Positions 52,547 through 61,938 of a DNA stretch of 64,000 nt are shown piece after piece. Both the position numbers and the translations under genes were made by a program. Each line of letters starts with the position of its first letter. The first letter of the stretch is position 1. The stretch spans positions 1,240,001 through 1,304,000 of the forward strand of contig NZ_NEVU01000003.1 of NCBI RefSeq assembly GCF_002261355.1, written 5' to 3'. The notes beneath the pieces are model-generated. The model worked only from the letters and a program-made list of their open reading frames with translations, ran no database searches and was not told where the DNA came from. The DNA comes from Bordetella genomosp. 12 (GTDB taxonomy: Bacteria; Pseudomonadota; Gammaproteobacteria; Burkholderiales; Burkholderiaceae_B).

Positions 52547-54223
52547 GTGGGAGACATCGATTACCAGGCGCTGGAGTTCGCCTATCAGGCCTGCGCCGAC
52601 CAGCAGCCCGGGGCCGCGTGCGCGCATCGCGTCGTGATCGTGGGCGCCGGCCCGGTGGGCCTTTCCACCGCCTTGGACCTGGCCCGGCGCGGTACGCGCG
52701 TCATCGTGCTGGATGACGACTGCCGGCTGTCCAGCGGCTCGCGCGCCATCTGCTTTTCCAAACGCACCCTGGAGATCTGGGACCGCCTCGGCGTGGGCCA
52801 GCGCATGGTCGACAAGGGCGTGTCCTGGAACGTGGGCAAAGTGTTTTTCCGTGATGGCGAGGTCTGGCGCTTCGACCTGCTGCCCGAAAGCGGCCATCAG
52901 CGGCCCGCTTTCATCAACCTGCAGCAGTACTACGCCGAAGGCTATTTGCTGGAGGCCGCGCGCGCCGAGCCCAATATCGAGTTGCGCTGGAAGAACAAGG
53001 TCACCGGCGTCAGGCCGCAAGCCGCCGGCGTCACCCTCGACATCGATACGCCCGACGGCGCTTACGCGCTCAAGGCGGAATGGCTGATCGCCTGTGACGG
53101 CGCGCGCTCGCCGGTACGCAAAATGCTGGGACATGAAGCGCATGGCCGCATCTTCAAGGACCGGTTTCTGATCGCCGACGTGAAGATGAGCGCGCCGTTT
53201 CCCGCCGAGCGCTGGTTCTGGTTCGATCCGCCCTTTCATCCCAATCAGTCCGTGCTGTTGCATAGGCAACCGGATAACGTCTGGCGCATCGACTTCCAGC
53301 TCGGCTGGAACGCCGACCCGGTCGAGGCCGTCAAGCCCGCGAATGTGCTGCCGCGCATTCGCGCTCTGCTGGGCGCGGATACGCCGTTCGAGCTGGAGTG
53401 GGTCAGTGTCTATACCTTCGCGTGCGAACGCATGGATACGTTCCGCCACGGCCGTGTCTTGTTCGCCGGCGACTCGGCTCACCGCGTCTCGCCCTTCGGC
53501 GCCCGGGGGGCCAACAGCGGCGTGCAGGACGCCGAAAACCTCGCCTGGAAGCTGCACCTCGTGCTGGCGGGCCAGGCGCCCGAGGCCCTCGTCGACAGTT
53601 ACGCCCACGAGCGCGAACATGCCGCCGACGAGAACATCCTCAACTCGTCGCGCTCGACCGACTTCATCACGCCCAAGACCGAAACCAGCCGGCATTTCCG
53701 CAACGCCGTGCTCAACCTGGCGCGAGACCACGCCTTCGCGCGCGGACTGGTCAACAGCGGCCGGCTCTCGCTGCCGGCACGCTATGCGGATTCGCCGCTG
53801 AACACCGCCGACGTCCATGCGTTTGCCGGCGCCATGCTGCCGGGCAGCGTGGCCGCCGACGCGCCGATCGAAGGTGCGCAAGACAGGCAGTGGTGGTTGC
53901 AGATGCTCAATGGCGGCTTCACGCTGGCCTGGTTTGGCGGCGATCACGCGCCGGATGGCCAGACGCGGGCGGCGTTGCACGCCCTGGCCGACCAGGCGCT
54001 GGCGCCGCGCATCGTTCTGGTGCGCCCGCCGAACGCCGATTGGCAGGCCGACCCGGCCTTTGCCTGCGTGACCGACACGGCCGGCATGCTCGCGGCCCGC
54101 TACGACGCGCAGCCGGGAACGTGCTACCTCATCCGCCCCGACCAGCATATCGCGGCCCGCCGCCGCGACACCGATATCACGGCCTTGCGCGCGGCCCTGG
54201 CCCGCGCCGCCGGCCAGCCCTGA
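52547..54223 (+). CDS. FAD-dependent aromatic monooxygenase (MhpA/PheA-like)
   Basis: About 558 residues from a GTG with CAGGAGA upstream. Rossmann FAD motif G-A-G-P-V-G-L (VVIVGAGPVGLSTALDLARRG) near residue 32, 'DGARSPVRKMLG' near 182 and 'VLFAGDSAHRVSPFGARGANSGVQDAENL' (key G-D-S-A-H and G-A-R-G) near 305: the group A flavin hydroxylase set. The C-terminal thioredoxin-like part is present ('LVRPPNADWQ'). Followed 11 nt later by a DUF2783 gene, a frequent partner. Substrate probably a hydroxylated phenylpropionate or phenylacetate; not proven. Confidence 0.9.
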   Translation: MGDIDYQALEFAYQACADQQPGAACAHRVVIVGAGPVGLSTALDLARRGTRVIVLDDDCRLSSGSRAICFSKRTLEIWDRLGVGQRMVDKGVSWNVGKVFFRDGEVWRFDLLPESGHQRPAFINLQQYYAEGYLLEAARAEPNIELRWKNKVTGVRPQAAGVTLDIDTPDGAYALKAEWLIACDGARSPVRKMLGHEAHGRIFKDRFLIADVKMSAPFPAERWFWFDPPFHPNQSVLLHRQPDNVWRIDFQLGWNADPVEAVKPANVLPRIRALLGADTPFELEWVSVYTFACERMDTFRHGRVLFAGDSAHRVSPFGARGANSGVQDAENLAWKLHLVLAGQAPEALVDSYAHEREHAADENILNSSRSTDFITPKTETSRHFRNAVLNLARDHAFARGLVNSGRLSLPARYADSPLNTADVHAFAGAMLPGSVAADAPIEGAQDRQWWLQMLNGGFTLAWFGGDHAPDGQTRAALHALADQALAPRIVLVRPPNADWQADPAFACVTDTAGMLAARYDAQPGTCYLIRPDQHIAARRRDTDITALRAALARAAGQP

Positions 54224-54234
54224 AGGACGCCCTC

Positions 54235-54441
54235 ATGCCCTTGAACCTGAATGCCAATTTCAGTGCGCCGGATACCTTCTATCAGGCCCTGATCGACGCC
54301 CACCAGGACTTGAGCGACGAGCAAAGCCGCGAGATGAACGCGGCCCTCATCCTCGTGCTGTCCAACCACATCGGCGACATGGCCGTGCTGGACGAGGCGC
54401 TGGCCGTGGCCCGGCAGTCGGTCCGCCCCGCGGCGGGCTAA
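54235..54441 (+). CDS. DUF2783 domain protein
   Basis: About 68 residues, acidic and helical: 'DTFYQALIDAHQDLSDEQSREMNAALILVLSNHIGD' (key residues D-x-F-Y-x-x-L-x-x-A-H and N-H-I-G-D). DUF2783 proteins are regularly encoded right after FAD-dependent aromatic monooxygenases, as here, and may be accessory to them. Its end overlaps the convergent LysR gene by 4 nt. Confidence 0.8.
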   Translation: MPLNLNANFSAPDTFYQALIDAHQDLSDEQSREMNAALILVLSNHIGDMAVLDEALAVARQSVRPAAG

Positions 54442-55364
54442 GATCGGTCGGCGAAGGCCTCGATGATGAGCGTGCGCAACCACTGATTGGCGCCGTCGCG
54501 CTGAAAGCGGCGGTGCCAATACAGATTGGTTTGCAGCTGGGGCACCTTCAGCGGTGGCGTGAGCAACTGCAGCCCGAAGTGCGGCGCCGCGCTGGCCGCC
54601 AGCTTTTGCGGCACGGTGGCCAGCAGATCCGTCGTGCTGACGATATAGGGCACGGCTGCGAAATGCGGCACGCTGAATTGATCGGCCAGTTCCACACCGG
54701 CGCGCTCGAGCGCCTGATTGACCTGCCCTTCGGGCGCGGCGCGCGAGACGATCAAATGCCTTTCCGCGCGGAAAGCCCGCACCGGCATGCCGGCGTGGGC
54801 CCGCGGGTGCCCGCTGCGAAACAGCGTTGCATAGCCCTGTCTGAACAGCATGCGCTGCACGATCCCGCCGCCCAGCCCATCGAAGGCGCCCAGCGCCAGA
54901 TCCACGCGGCCGGCATCCAGCTCGCGCTGCAGATCGGCGCCGGCCAGGCGCAGCGAGTCGATACGCACGCCCGGCGCGTGGCGGGCGCAGGCATCCATCA
55001 AGCTGGGCATGAAATGGATTTCGCCCACATCCGACATGGCGATGCGCAGGCGCCGCTGGCTGCTGGCCGGCTCGAAGGGCTGCGCGGCGTCCGTCAGGTG
55101 AGACAGCAATGCCAGCGCCTCGGCCACTGGCCCGCCCATGCCCTGCGCCAGCGGGGTGGGCAGCATGCCTTGCGCGGTGCGCACGAACAACTCATCGCCA
55201 AACGTCTCGCGCAGACGGCGCAAAGCGTTGCTGACCGCGGGTTGCGACAGGTCCAGCCGGCGCGCCACCGCCGAGATATTGCGTTCTTCGAGCAGGTGCT
55301 GAAACACCACGAGCAGATTGAGGTCGAGTTGGCGCAGAGGATCCATACCGTCAGCACTATTCAT
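54438..55364 (-). CDS. LysR family transcriptional regulator
   Basis: About 308 residues (an internal ATG at 55346 is a possible start). HTH '[34 protein letters not shown]' (key residues S-Q-P-A-V-S-N-A-L-x-R-L-R) at ~25-62, of the NodD/PcpR/LinR branch, then a two-lobed sensor domain. Divergent from hmgA with an AT-rich gap of 130 bp; a direct ATTTATA repeat at 55368-55387 may be part of its site. It probably controls hmgA-fahA, the monooxygenase genes, or both. Confidence 0.9.
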   Translation of the reverse strand: MNSADGMDPLRQLDLNLLVVFQHLLEERNISAVARRLDLSQPAVSNALRRLRETFGDELFVRTAQGMLPTPLAQGMGGPVAEALALLSHLTDAAQPFEPASSQRRLRIAMSDVGEIHFMPSLMDACARHAPGVRIDSLRLAGADLQRELDAGRVDLALGAFDGLGGGIVQRMLFRQGYATLFRSGHPRAHAGMPVRAFRAERHLIVSRAAPEGQVNQALERAGVELADQFSVPHFAAVPYIVSTTDLLATVPQKLAASAAPHFGLQLLTPPLKVPQLQTNLYWHRRFQRDGANQWLRTLIIEAFADRS

Positions 55365-55494
55365 GAAATTTATAGTGTGTATTTATACATTCCCATTTCC
55401 ACAATGGGCAATTTTGCGCAAAATCGCTGCACTTGCCCGGGCAACGCCCGGCACTCATAACAAACGGGCCTCTGCGCGGCCCCGGAGACACATC

Positions 55495-56793
55495 ATGTCG
55501 CTGCAATACCAATCCGGCTTCGGTAACTCCTGCGCCACGGAAGCGCTGCCTGGCGCGCTGCCCGCCGGGCGCAACTCGCCGCAACAGTGCCCTTACGGCC
55601 TGTACGCCGAACAGATCTCCGGCACGGCCTTTACCGCCCCGCGCAGCGAGAATCGGCGCTCCTGGCTCTACCGTATCCGTCCGGGCGTGGTGCACCGTCC
55701 GTTTCAGCCCTACGAAGGCGCACGCGCCTGGCTCAGTGACTTCGGCCAAGGCCCGGTCACGCCCAACCAACTGCGCTGGAGCCCCCTGCCTCTGCCGGCC
55801 GCGCCGACCGATTTCCTCGACGGCATGCATACCTGGGGCGGCAACGGCGGCCCCGACGAACAGAATGGGGTGGGCATCCACCTTTACGCCGCCAACCAGA
55901 GCATGCAGGGCCGCTTCTTCTACAACGCCGACGCCGAGATGCTGCTCGTGCCGCAGGAGGGCCGGCTGCGGCTGGCCACGGAAATGGGCCTGATCGATCT
56001 CGAGCCCCTGGAGATCGCCGTGATCCCGCGCGGCGTGCGCTTGCGCGTCGAGCTGCTCGATGCCCAGGCGCGCGGCTACATGCTGGAGAACTTCGGCACC
56101 GCCTTGCGGCTGCCCGAGCTTGGCCCGATCGGCTCCAATGGCCTGGCCAACGCACGCGACTTCCTCGCGCCGGTGGCCTGGTATGAGGATGTCGAAGGCG
56201 ATTTCGAACTCATCGCCAAGTTCAGCGGCGGGTTCTGGCGCGCGCCCCTGACGCACTCGCCGCTGAACGTCGTCGCCTGGCACGGTACGCACGCCCCCTA
56301 CAAGTACGATCTGCGTTGCTTCAATACGGTGGGGTCCATCAGCTTCGACCACCCCGATCCGTCGATTTTCACGGTGCTGACCTCGCCTTCGGACACCCCG
56401 GGCACGGCCAATATGGACTTCGCCATTTTCCCGCCGCGCATTCTGACGATGGAAAACACCTTCCGCCCGCCGTGGTTCCATCGCAATATCGCCAGTGAGT
56501 TCATGGGCCTGATCCAGGGCGTCTATGACGCCAAGGCCGAAGGCTTCGCGCCCGGCGGAGCCAGCCTGCACAACTGCATGAGCGGCCATGGCCCGGACGC
56601 CGACACCTTCGAGAAAGCCAGCGCCGCCGACACCAGCAAGCCGCACTACATCCGCGACACCATGGCCTTCATGTTCGAGACCCGCCGGGTCATCCGCCCG
56701 ACCGAGCAAGCGCTGCAATCGCCGCAACTGCAGGGCGATTACTATCAGTGCTGGCAGGGTCTGAAGAAGCATTTCAACCCCGAGCGCGCCTGA
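55495..56793 (+). CDS. hmgA: Homogentisate 1,2-dioxygenase
   Basis: About 432 residues, family length. '[19 protein letters not shown]' at the start, '[13 protein letters not shown]' in the middle, and the iron-ligand region near the C-terminal third: '[19 protein letters not shown]' (His and Glu) and '[18 protein letters not shown]' (His). It opens the homogentisate ring to maleylacetoacetate in Tyr/Phe breakdown. RBS GGAGAC precedes the ATG at 55495. fahA follows 62 nt later. Confidence 0.96.
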   Translation: MSLQYQSGFGNSCATEALPGALPAGRNSPQQCPYGLYAEQISGTAFTAPRSENRRSWLYRIRPGVVHRPFQPYEGARAWLSDFGQGPVTPNQLRWSPLPLPAAPTDFLDGMHTWGGNGGPDEQNGVGIHLYAANQSMQGRFFYNADAEMLLVPQEGRLRLATEMGLIDLEPLEIAVIPRGVRLRVELLDAQARGYMLENFGTALRLPELGPIGSNGLANARDFLAPVAWYEDVEGDFELIAKFSGGFWRAPLTHSPLNVVAWHGTHAPYKYDLRCFNTVGSISFDHPDPSIFTVLTSPSDTPGTANMDFAIFPPRILTMENTFRPPWFHRNIASEFMGLIQGVYDAKAEGFAPGGASLHNCMSGHGPDADTFEKASAADTSKPHYIRDTMAFMFETRRVIRPTEQALQSPQLQGDYYQCWQGLKKHFNPERA

Positions 56794-56855
56794 GCCGCGC
56801 CCCAAGAACAACAAACCCGCCGCCACAGGCGGCAGGCAACCGAGACCGAAGCGAC

Positions 56856-58169
56856 ATGACCCTTAACGAAACCCACGACCCGGCCCTCAAGAGCTGGGTC
56901 GCCAGCGCGAACACCGCTGATACCGACTTCCCCATTCAGAACCTGCCCTTTGCGTCGTTTCGCCGCCGGGGTTCGCAAGCCGCCTTCCGGCCCGGCGTGG
57001 CCATCGGCCACCACATCGTGGATCTCGGCGCCTTGCGCGAAGCCACCGTGTTCGACGGCCTGGCCGGTGAGGCGCTGCAAGCCTGCGCCGACACGCATCT
57101 GAACACGCTGATGGCGCTGGGCCCCCAAGCCTGGAGCGCGCTGCGGCTGGCGTTGTCGCGTGCGCTGCGCGAAGGCGCGGCCCTGCGCAGGGTGATCGAA
57201 CCCTTGCTGGTGGCGCAAGCCGACGCCGAGTTCACCACGCCCGCGCGCATCGGCGACTACACCGACTTCTATATCTCGCTGCATCACGCCACCGCGGTGG
57301 GCCGCCAGTTCCGTCCGGACAATCCGCTGCTGCCCAACTACAAATGGGTGCCCATCGGCTATCACGGCCGGGCCTCGTCCATCGGGGTCGAGCAGCATTT
57401 TGCGCGGCCGCTCGGCCAGCAACGCCCGGCCGCCGAAGGCGATGCGCCAGAATTCGGTCCCTGCAAACGGCTGGACTACGAACTCGAACTGAGCATCTTC
57501 GTGGGCCAGGGCAATGCGCAAGGCGAACGAATTCCCCTGGAGTCGGCCGAGCAGCATGTGTTCGGCTTGGGCATCCTGAACGACTGGTCCGCGCGCGACA
57601 TCCAGGCCTGGGAATACCAGCCTCTGGGACCTTTTCTGGCCAAGAATTTCGCCTCGACCATCTCGCCCTGGATCGTGACCCTCGAAGCGCTGGCGCCCTT
57701 TCGCACGCCATGGCTGCGCGCCGCGGGCGAGCCCCAACCCCTGCCCTATCTGGCGTCACAGGCCAACCGCGATGCCGGCGCCTTCGATGTGCAGATGGAA
57801 GTCCTCATGACCACCGAGGCCTCGCGTGCGCGGCAAGCGCCGCCGGCACGCCTGTCGCGCAGCAACTTCCGCGACGCCTACTGGAACGTGGCCCAGCTCA
57901 TCGCTCACCACACCGTCAATGGCTGCAATCTGCAAGCCGGCGACATGCTGGGCACGGGCACACTGTCCGGCCCCGGCGCCAGCGAAGCGGGTTCGCTGCT
58001 GGAGTTGAGCCAGGGCGGCAAGGCCCCGATCGAACTGCCCTGGGGTGAGAAACGCACCTTCCTGGAAGACGGCGACCAGATCATCATCCGCGCCGAATGC
58101 GTCAAGCCCGGCTATCCGCGCATCGGCTTTGGCCAATGCGTGGGCACGGTGGCGCCGGCCCGTCTATAA
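56856..58169 (+). CDS. fahA: Fumarylacetoacetase
   Basis: About 437 residues. N-terminal FAA domain, then 'DYTDFYISLHHATAVGRQFRP' (key D-Y-T-D-F and H) near residue 131, 'PIGYHGRASSI' near 166, 'LDYELELSIFVGQGN' near 206, and 'LNDWSARDIQAWEYQPLGPFLAKNF' (metal-binding D, K) near 244. Cleaves fumarylacetoacetate to fumarate and acetoacetate, the final step after hmgA. No maleylacetoacetate isomerase is encoded next to it. A strong hairpin follows. Confidence 0.96.
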   Translation: MTLNETHDPALKSWVASANTADTDFPIQNLPFASFRRRGSQAAFRPGVAIGHHIVDLGALREATVFDGLAGEALQACADTHLNTLMALGPQAWSALRLALSRALREGAALRRVIEPLLVAQADAEFTTPARIGDYTDFYISLHHATAVGRQFRPDNPLLPNYKWVPIGYHGRASSIGVEQHFARPLGQQRPAAEGDAPEFGPCKRLDYELELSIFVGQGNAQGERIPLESAEQHVFGLGILNDWSARDIQAWEYQPLGPFLAKNFASTISPWIVTLEALAPFRTPWLRAAGEPQPLPYLASQANRDAGAFDVQMEVLMTTEASRARQAPPARLSRSNFRDAYWNVAQLIAHHTVNGCNLQAGDMLGTGTLSGPGASEAGSLLELSQGGKAPIELPWGEKRTFLEDGDQIIIRAECVKPGYPRIGFGQCVGTVAPARL

Positions 58170-58187
58170 CGCCGCGGCCAACAGCAA

Positions 58188-58221
58188 AAGGGCCTTGCAT
58201 GCCGGCGCATGCAAGGCCCTT
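58188..58221. terminator. Long GC-rich hairpin between convergent genes
   Basis: A perfect 15-bp stem AAGGGCCTTGCATGC/GCATGCAAGGCCCTT with a CGGC loop sits between fahA and the convergent LTA-synthase-like gene. No long T-run, but it would block both transcripts. Confidence 0.75.
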
Positions 58222-58238
58222 GCTCTTGGTTGCTCCCC

Positions 58239-60137
58239 TTACTGGGGCGGCGTACGGTAACGCTCCTCGCGATAGGCCCAGCTTGGCCACAAGGCGTGGG
58301 CGAGCGCCTCTTCGGTCAGCGCGGCATCGTCGGCCACGGCTTCGAAGCGGTCCGGCTGGTCGCGTGGCAGACGCACATAGCGGAAGGACTCGGGCGCCTT
58401 GCGCGGTTCGATGACGACCAGCGAATCGCCGCGCAGATAGCCGTAGTTATCGCCGTACTGCATGATGGCGCGGTTCGGGTCGCGTTGCGTCAGATCGCTG
58501 CCCAGCATGGGGTTGACGTTGTCCACGCCCATGAGCGAGAGCAGCGTGGGCGCCATGTCGATCTGGCTGACCAGGCGCTCATCCTGGCGTGGGGCGATGC
58601 TGCCGCCGAGAATCAGGGCCGGGATCTGGAAATGCCGCACCGGCACGAGATTGGCGCCGAAGACGCGCGAATCATGGTCGGCGATGACGAGAAACACCGT
58701 GTTGTCCCAATACGGCGCCTGGCGCGCCTTGGCGAAGAACTGGCCGATGGCCCAGTCGGCATAGCGCACCGTGTTCTCGACCGAAGCGGTTTCGCCCTGC
58801 GGCTGGATGCGCCCGGCCGGATACTCCCAGGGCGAATGGTTGCTGACCGAGAAGGCCAGCGTGAACACCGGCTTGTCGCCATCCTGACGCAACAAGCGGT
58901 CCACCTGCGCGAACATGTCCTCATCCGACGCGCCCCATGAGCCGACAAAGGCCGGATCGACGAAATCCTTGCGGTCGACGATCTGGTCAAAGCCATTACC
59001 CAGGAAGAACCCGCGCATATTGTCGAAGTGCGACTCACCGCCGTAGACAAAGCGCGAATGGTAGCCATGCGCCTTGAGCACCGAGGCCAGCGTGAAGAAG
59101 TTGGTCTGCGAGCGCGGCAGTTTCACCACGGCTTCGGCCACGGTGGGAAGATAGCCCGCGGTCACGGCCTCGATGCCCCGCACCGAGCGTGTGCCCGTGG
59201 CATAAGCCCGATGGAACATCCATCCCTGCTGGCCCAGCTTGTCGAGCTCCGGCGTCAGGTTGGCGCCGCCCAGGCTGCCGACGTACTGTGCGCCCAGGCT
59301 CTCTTGCAGAATGATGACCAGATTCAAGGGCTTGTCGCGCCGCACGGTCGCCGTTTGCGCATGCGCGCTGGGATACTTGGCATCGAGCATGGGGCCCGCG
59401 AGGCCCGCGGCCTGCCTTACCACCGCGTTCATCCGGTCGACGGGCATCTGCGGATACAGGGCGGCGGAAGAGCGCTCGTCCTGCAGACGGTACGCGGCAT
59501 CCAGCACGTTGTAGAGCGAATTGAGCGGCAGCGTGTTGACCATGGCATCGCCGCTGAAGGCCACGACAGAGGGGTTGATGGGCCGGTGCTCCAGCGTGCC
59601 GCGGATGGCCAGCACGACGACGGCCAGCGTCACGACGGTGGCCAGCGGCCGTTTCCACCAGGCCATGCGCGGATCGATCTTGCCCGTCGGAAACCAGCGC
59701 CGCGCGATCCAGGCGGCCAGCAGCAGCACGACAAAGGCGGCCAGCAGAACCGCCTTATAGCCTTCCCACAGCATGCCGGCCACCTCGCGCGGATGGACCA
59801 GATACTCGAAATACAGCCGGTTGGGCCGGGTATCGTATTCGGCGATGAACTGGGGCGTGGAGACTTCCAGCAGCACCAGCAGCATCCACCAGATGCGGAA
59901 CCACCAGGCCGTGACCCATGCCGCCCAGGGGCGATGCCCCAGCCAATACGACAACACGGCGGGCAAGGCGACCACCATGCCCACCATCACCAGATCGATG
60001 CGCCAGCCGCCGAACACCACCGGCCACAGACCGCCCGCCGCCTCCACCCGCGCCCATTGCCAGCACGCCAGGCCCAGACGGCTTGCCGTCAGCAAGAGCA
60101 AGGCCGCGATTACGAATCGTAGAGTCAATCTGCGCAA
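58239..60137 (-). CDS. LTA synthase/OpgB-type membrane sulfatase-fold protein
   Basis: About 632 residues. Several N-terminal membrane spans (first ~170 residues), then a periplasmic sulfatase-fold domain: 'NLVIILQESLGAQYVGSLGG' near residue 274 with the metal-binding Glu, 'ATGTRSVRGIEAVTAGYLP' near 316 with the likely Thr nucleophile, 'YGGESHFDNMRGFF' and 'VIADHDSRVFG' near 502. Family members transfer phosphoglycerol or phosphoethanolamine to glucans or lipids. TTG start with GGAG six bases upstream. Convergent with fahA. Confidence 0.85.
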   Translation of the reverse strand: MRRLTLRFVIAALLLLTASRLGLACWQWARVEAAGGLWPVVFGGWRIDLVMVGMVVALPAVLSYWLGHRPWAAWVTAWWFRIWWMLLVLLEVSTPQFIAEYDTRPNRLYFEYLVHPREVAGMLWEGYKAVLLAAFVVLLLAAWIARRWFPTGKIDPRMAWWKRPLATVVTLAVVVLAIRGTLEHRPINPSVVAFSGDAMVNTLPLNSLYNVLDAAYRLQDERSSAALYPQMPVDRMNAVVRQAAGLAGPMLDAKYPSAHAQTATVRRDKPLNLVIILQESLGAQYVGSLGGANLTPELDKLGQQGWMFHRAYATGTRSVRGIEAVTAGYLPTVAEAVVKLPRSQTNFFTLASVLKAHGYHSRFVYGGESHFDNMRGFFLGNGFDQIVDRKDFVDPAFVGSWGASDEDMFAQVDRLLRQDGDKPVFTLAFSVSNHSPWEYPAGRIQPQGETASVENTVRYADWAIGQFFAKARQAPYWDNTVFLVIADHDSRVFGANLVPVRHFQIPALILGGSIAPRQDERLVSQIDMAPTLLSLMGVDNVNPMLGSDLTQRDPNRAIMQYGDNYGYLRGDSLVVIEPRKAPESFRYVRLPRDQPDRFEAVADDAALTEEALAHALWPSWAYREERYRTPPQ

Positions 60138-60216
60138 AATCCGCTCCGTGAACGAGCCGGGACGGGCCCGGTTCGGATGATGATGGCGGGCGCGGCCCGC
60201 CGTAATGGAAAGGCTG

Positions 60217-60951
60217 TCAGCGCGCCCCGTCTTCGCCGCGCAGCCGTTCCCGGCTGTTGCTCAGATGGGTGCGCATGGCCGCGCGAGCGGCCTCGGCATC
60301 CTGGCGGCGGATCGCCCCGAAGATGGTCTCGTGCTCGAAATGCACCCGCACCAGATAGTGCTCGTCGTCCTCGGCAGCCAGCCGGCCCGAACTGATGCGG
60401 GTGTGCGGGATGACGGCCGAACCCAGGTGCGACATCAGGTCGGAGAAGTAGCGGTTGCCCGTGGCCTGGGCGACCAGAAGATGAAACTCGAAATCCGGCG
60501 TGACCGTATCGCCCTGGTCGCGCAAGCGCGCCTGAAACGTGTCGAGCACGCGGCGCATGGCCACCAGGTGATCCGGGCTGCGGCGCAGGGCGGCCAGCCC
60601 TGCGGCTTCCGTCTCCACCCCGATGCGCAGCTCCAGCAGCACGACGACATCGCGCACCGTGCCGAGGTCGGCCGGATTGACCCGAAAATCCGGCCCGCAA
60701 CTGGGTTGCAAGGCATACGTGCCGACACCGTGATGAGTAACGACCAGGCCGCTGGCCTGCAGGCGCGAGAGCGCCTCGCGCACCACGGTGCGGCTGACGC
60801 CGAACTGGCGCATGATTTCCGACTCGGTCGGCAGTTTGTGGCCCGGCGCGATGGTGCCCGCCCGGATACGCTCGGTAAAGCTCTCTACCAGCCCTTGGGC
60901 CAGGTTGCGCGGGCGCCGTAGCACGGCCTGCGAGTCATGGAGCACTGTCAT
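60217..60951 (-). CDS. FadR/GntR family transcriptional regulator
   Basis: About 244 residues. Winged HTH 'KLPTESEIMRQFGVSRTVVREALSRLQASGLV' (key residues P-T-E-x-E, S-R-T-V-V-R-E-A-L) at ~38-70, then an FCD sensor with metal-ligand positions ('DFEFHLLVAQATGN' D and H near 157). It lies between the LTA-synthase-like gene and the BMP/Bug operon, all on the minus strand; it likely controls one of them. Lies 66 nt downstream of the BMP-like gene. Confidence 0.88.
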   Translation of the reverse strand: MTVLHDSQAVLRRPRNLAQGLVESFTERIRAGTIAPGHKLPTESEIMRQFGVSRTVVREALSRLQASGLVVTHHGVGTYALQPSCGPDFRVNPADLGTVRDVVVLLELRIGVETEAAGLAALRRSPDHLVAMRRVLDTFQARLRDQGDTVTPDFEFHLLVAQATGNRYFSDLMSHLGSAVIPHTRISSGRLAAEDDEHYLVRVHFEHETIFGAIRRQDAEAARAAMRTHLSNSRERLRGEDGAR

Positions 60952-61017
60952 CGAGAGGATCCCGGGGCCGGCAACCGGGAGAGGGGAAAAAAACCGGGCC
61001 CATTATACCGATGGGGT

Positions 61018-61938
61018 CTATCCGGGCAATGCCTCTGAAACAGGTAGAAATTCGGCGCCAGCAAACCCTTGCGCAGGTGCTATCCGGCCCTCATTGAGGC
61101 CGGCCGCCCAGCCGTCCAGTACGGCCCGCTCGGCCGCGCTGACCTCCTTGCCCAGCACCAGCCGCAGCGCGTGCGGATGCTCCAGACCGAAAGTCGTCAA
61201 GCAACCGGTGGCCAGCCTGGCGGCGGCATGATCCGCGGCCGCACGTTGCACGCACAGGCCGGAATCGGCCAGCGCCGAGGCCAGAAAGACCTGCGGGTCG
61301 CGCGCGACCCAATCGATGACGTTGCCGATCTGCCAGACGCCCGCCTGCCGGCAGGCCGCGCTCAGGCCGGGCCTGCCGCCATCGAGCATGGCGAAGATCA
61401 CACGCGCCCGCTGGGCGATCAGGGCCTGGCCCCAGACCCGCGCCAGATCCGGATCGTGCTGGTTGCCGCAAAAGCCGCTCAAGGGCTCGCGCCCGCTGAT
61501 GCGGCGCACGCCATCGGCATAGGCGGCGCGCCCTTTCAGCCCGGGCCGTACGCGCTCGCCCGACAGATGGGCGGCCGCGCCATCGCCGGCGCGCAAGGCC
61601 GCCAGCACGCCGGCCAGAAACGCCGTGTGCTCCTGCAGGATCTCATAGCTCGCCACATTGGCGGCCACGAAGCTGCCCTGGGTAATGGCGAACTGTGTTT
61701 GGGGAAAGTCATGAGCCACGGCCGCCACCGGCGCATCGCCCTGCCCGCCATGGACAATGACCAGATCCGGCGACCTGGCGCATAACTCACGCAGCGCCTG
61801 CTCGCGCGCCTGCCCATCGCGAATCCAATGCACCGCCAGCGCCTGCCCGGCGCGCGCGGCCCGGTCGGCTCCCGCCAACGCCGCTTCGTTGAAACCGCCG
61901 GCTTGCCCGAACAGCACCAACACCCGGCGCGCGCTCAC
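61018..61938 (-). CDS. BMP/PnrA-like substrate-binding-fold protein without signal peptide
   Basis: About 306 residues. Two-lobed fold: 'VLVLFGQAGGFNEAALAGADRAA', 'DLVIVHGGQGDAPVAAVAHDFPQTQFAIT' and 'YEILQEHTAFLAGVLAALRAG' (key residues) match BMP-family lipoprotein receptors (PF02608). Unlike those, it begins M-S-A-R-R-V-L-V-L-F-G with no signal sequence or lipobox, so it should be cytoplasmic and may act as a sensor or enzyme-associated binder. Overlaps the Bug receptor gene by 4 nt, an unusual pairing. Confidence 0.7.
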   Translation of the reverse strand: MSARRVLVLFGQAGGFNEAALAGADRAARAGQALAVHWIRDGQAREQALRELCARSPDLVIVHGGQGDAPVAAVAHDFPQTQFAITQGSFVAANVASYEILQEHTAFLAGVLAALRAGDGAAAHLSGERVRPGLKGRAAYADGVRRISGREPLSGFCGNQHDPDLARVWGQALIAQRARVIFAMLDGGRPGLSAACRQAGVWQIGNVIDWVARDPQVFLASALADSGLCVQRAAADHAAARLATGCLTTFGLEHPHALRLVLGKEVSAAERAVLDGWAAGLNEGRIAPAQGFAGAEFLPVSEALPG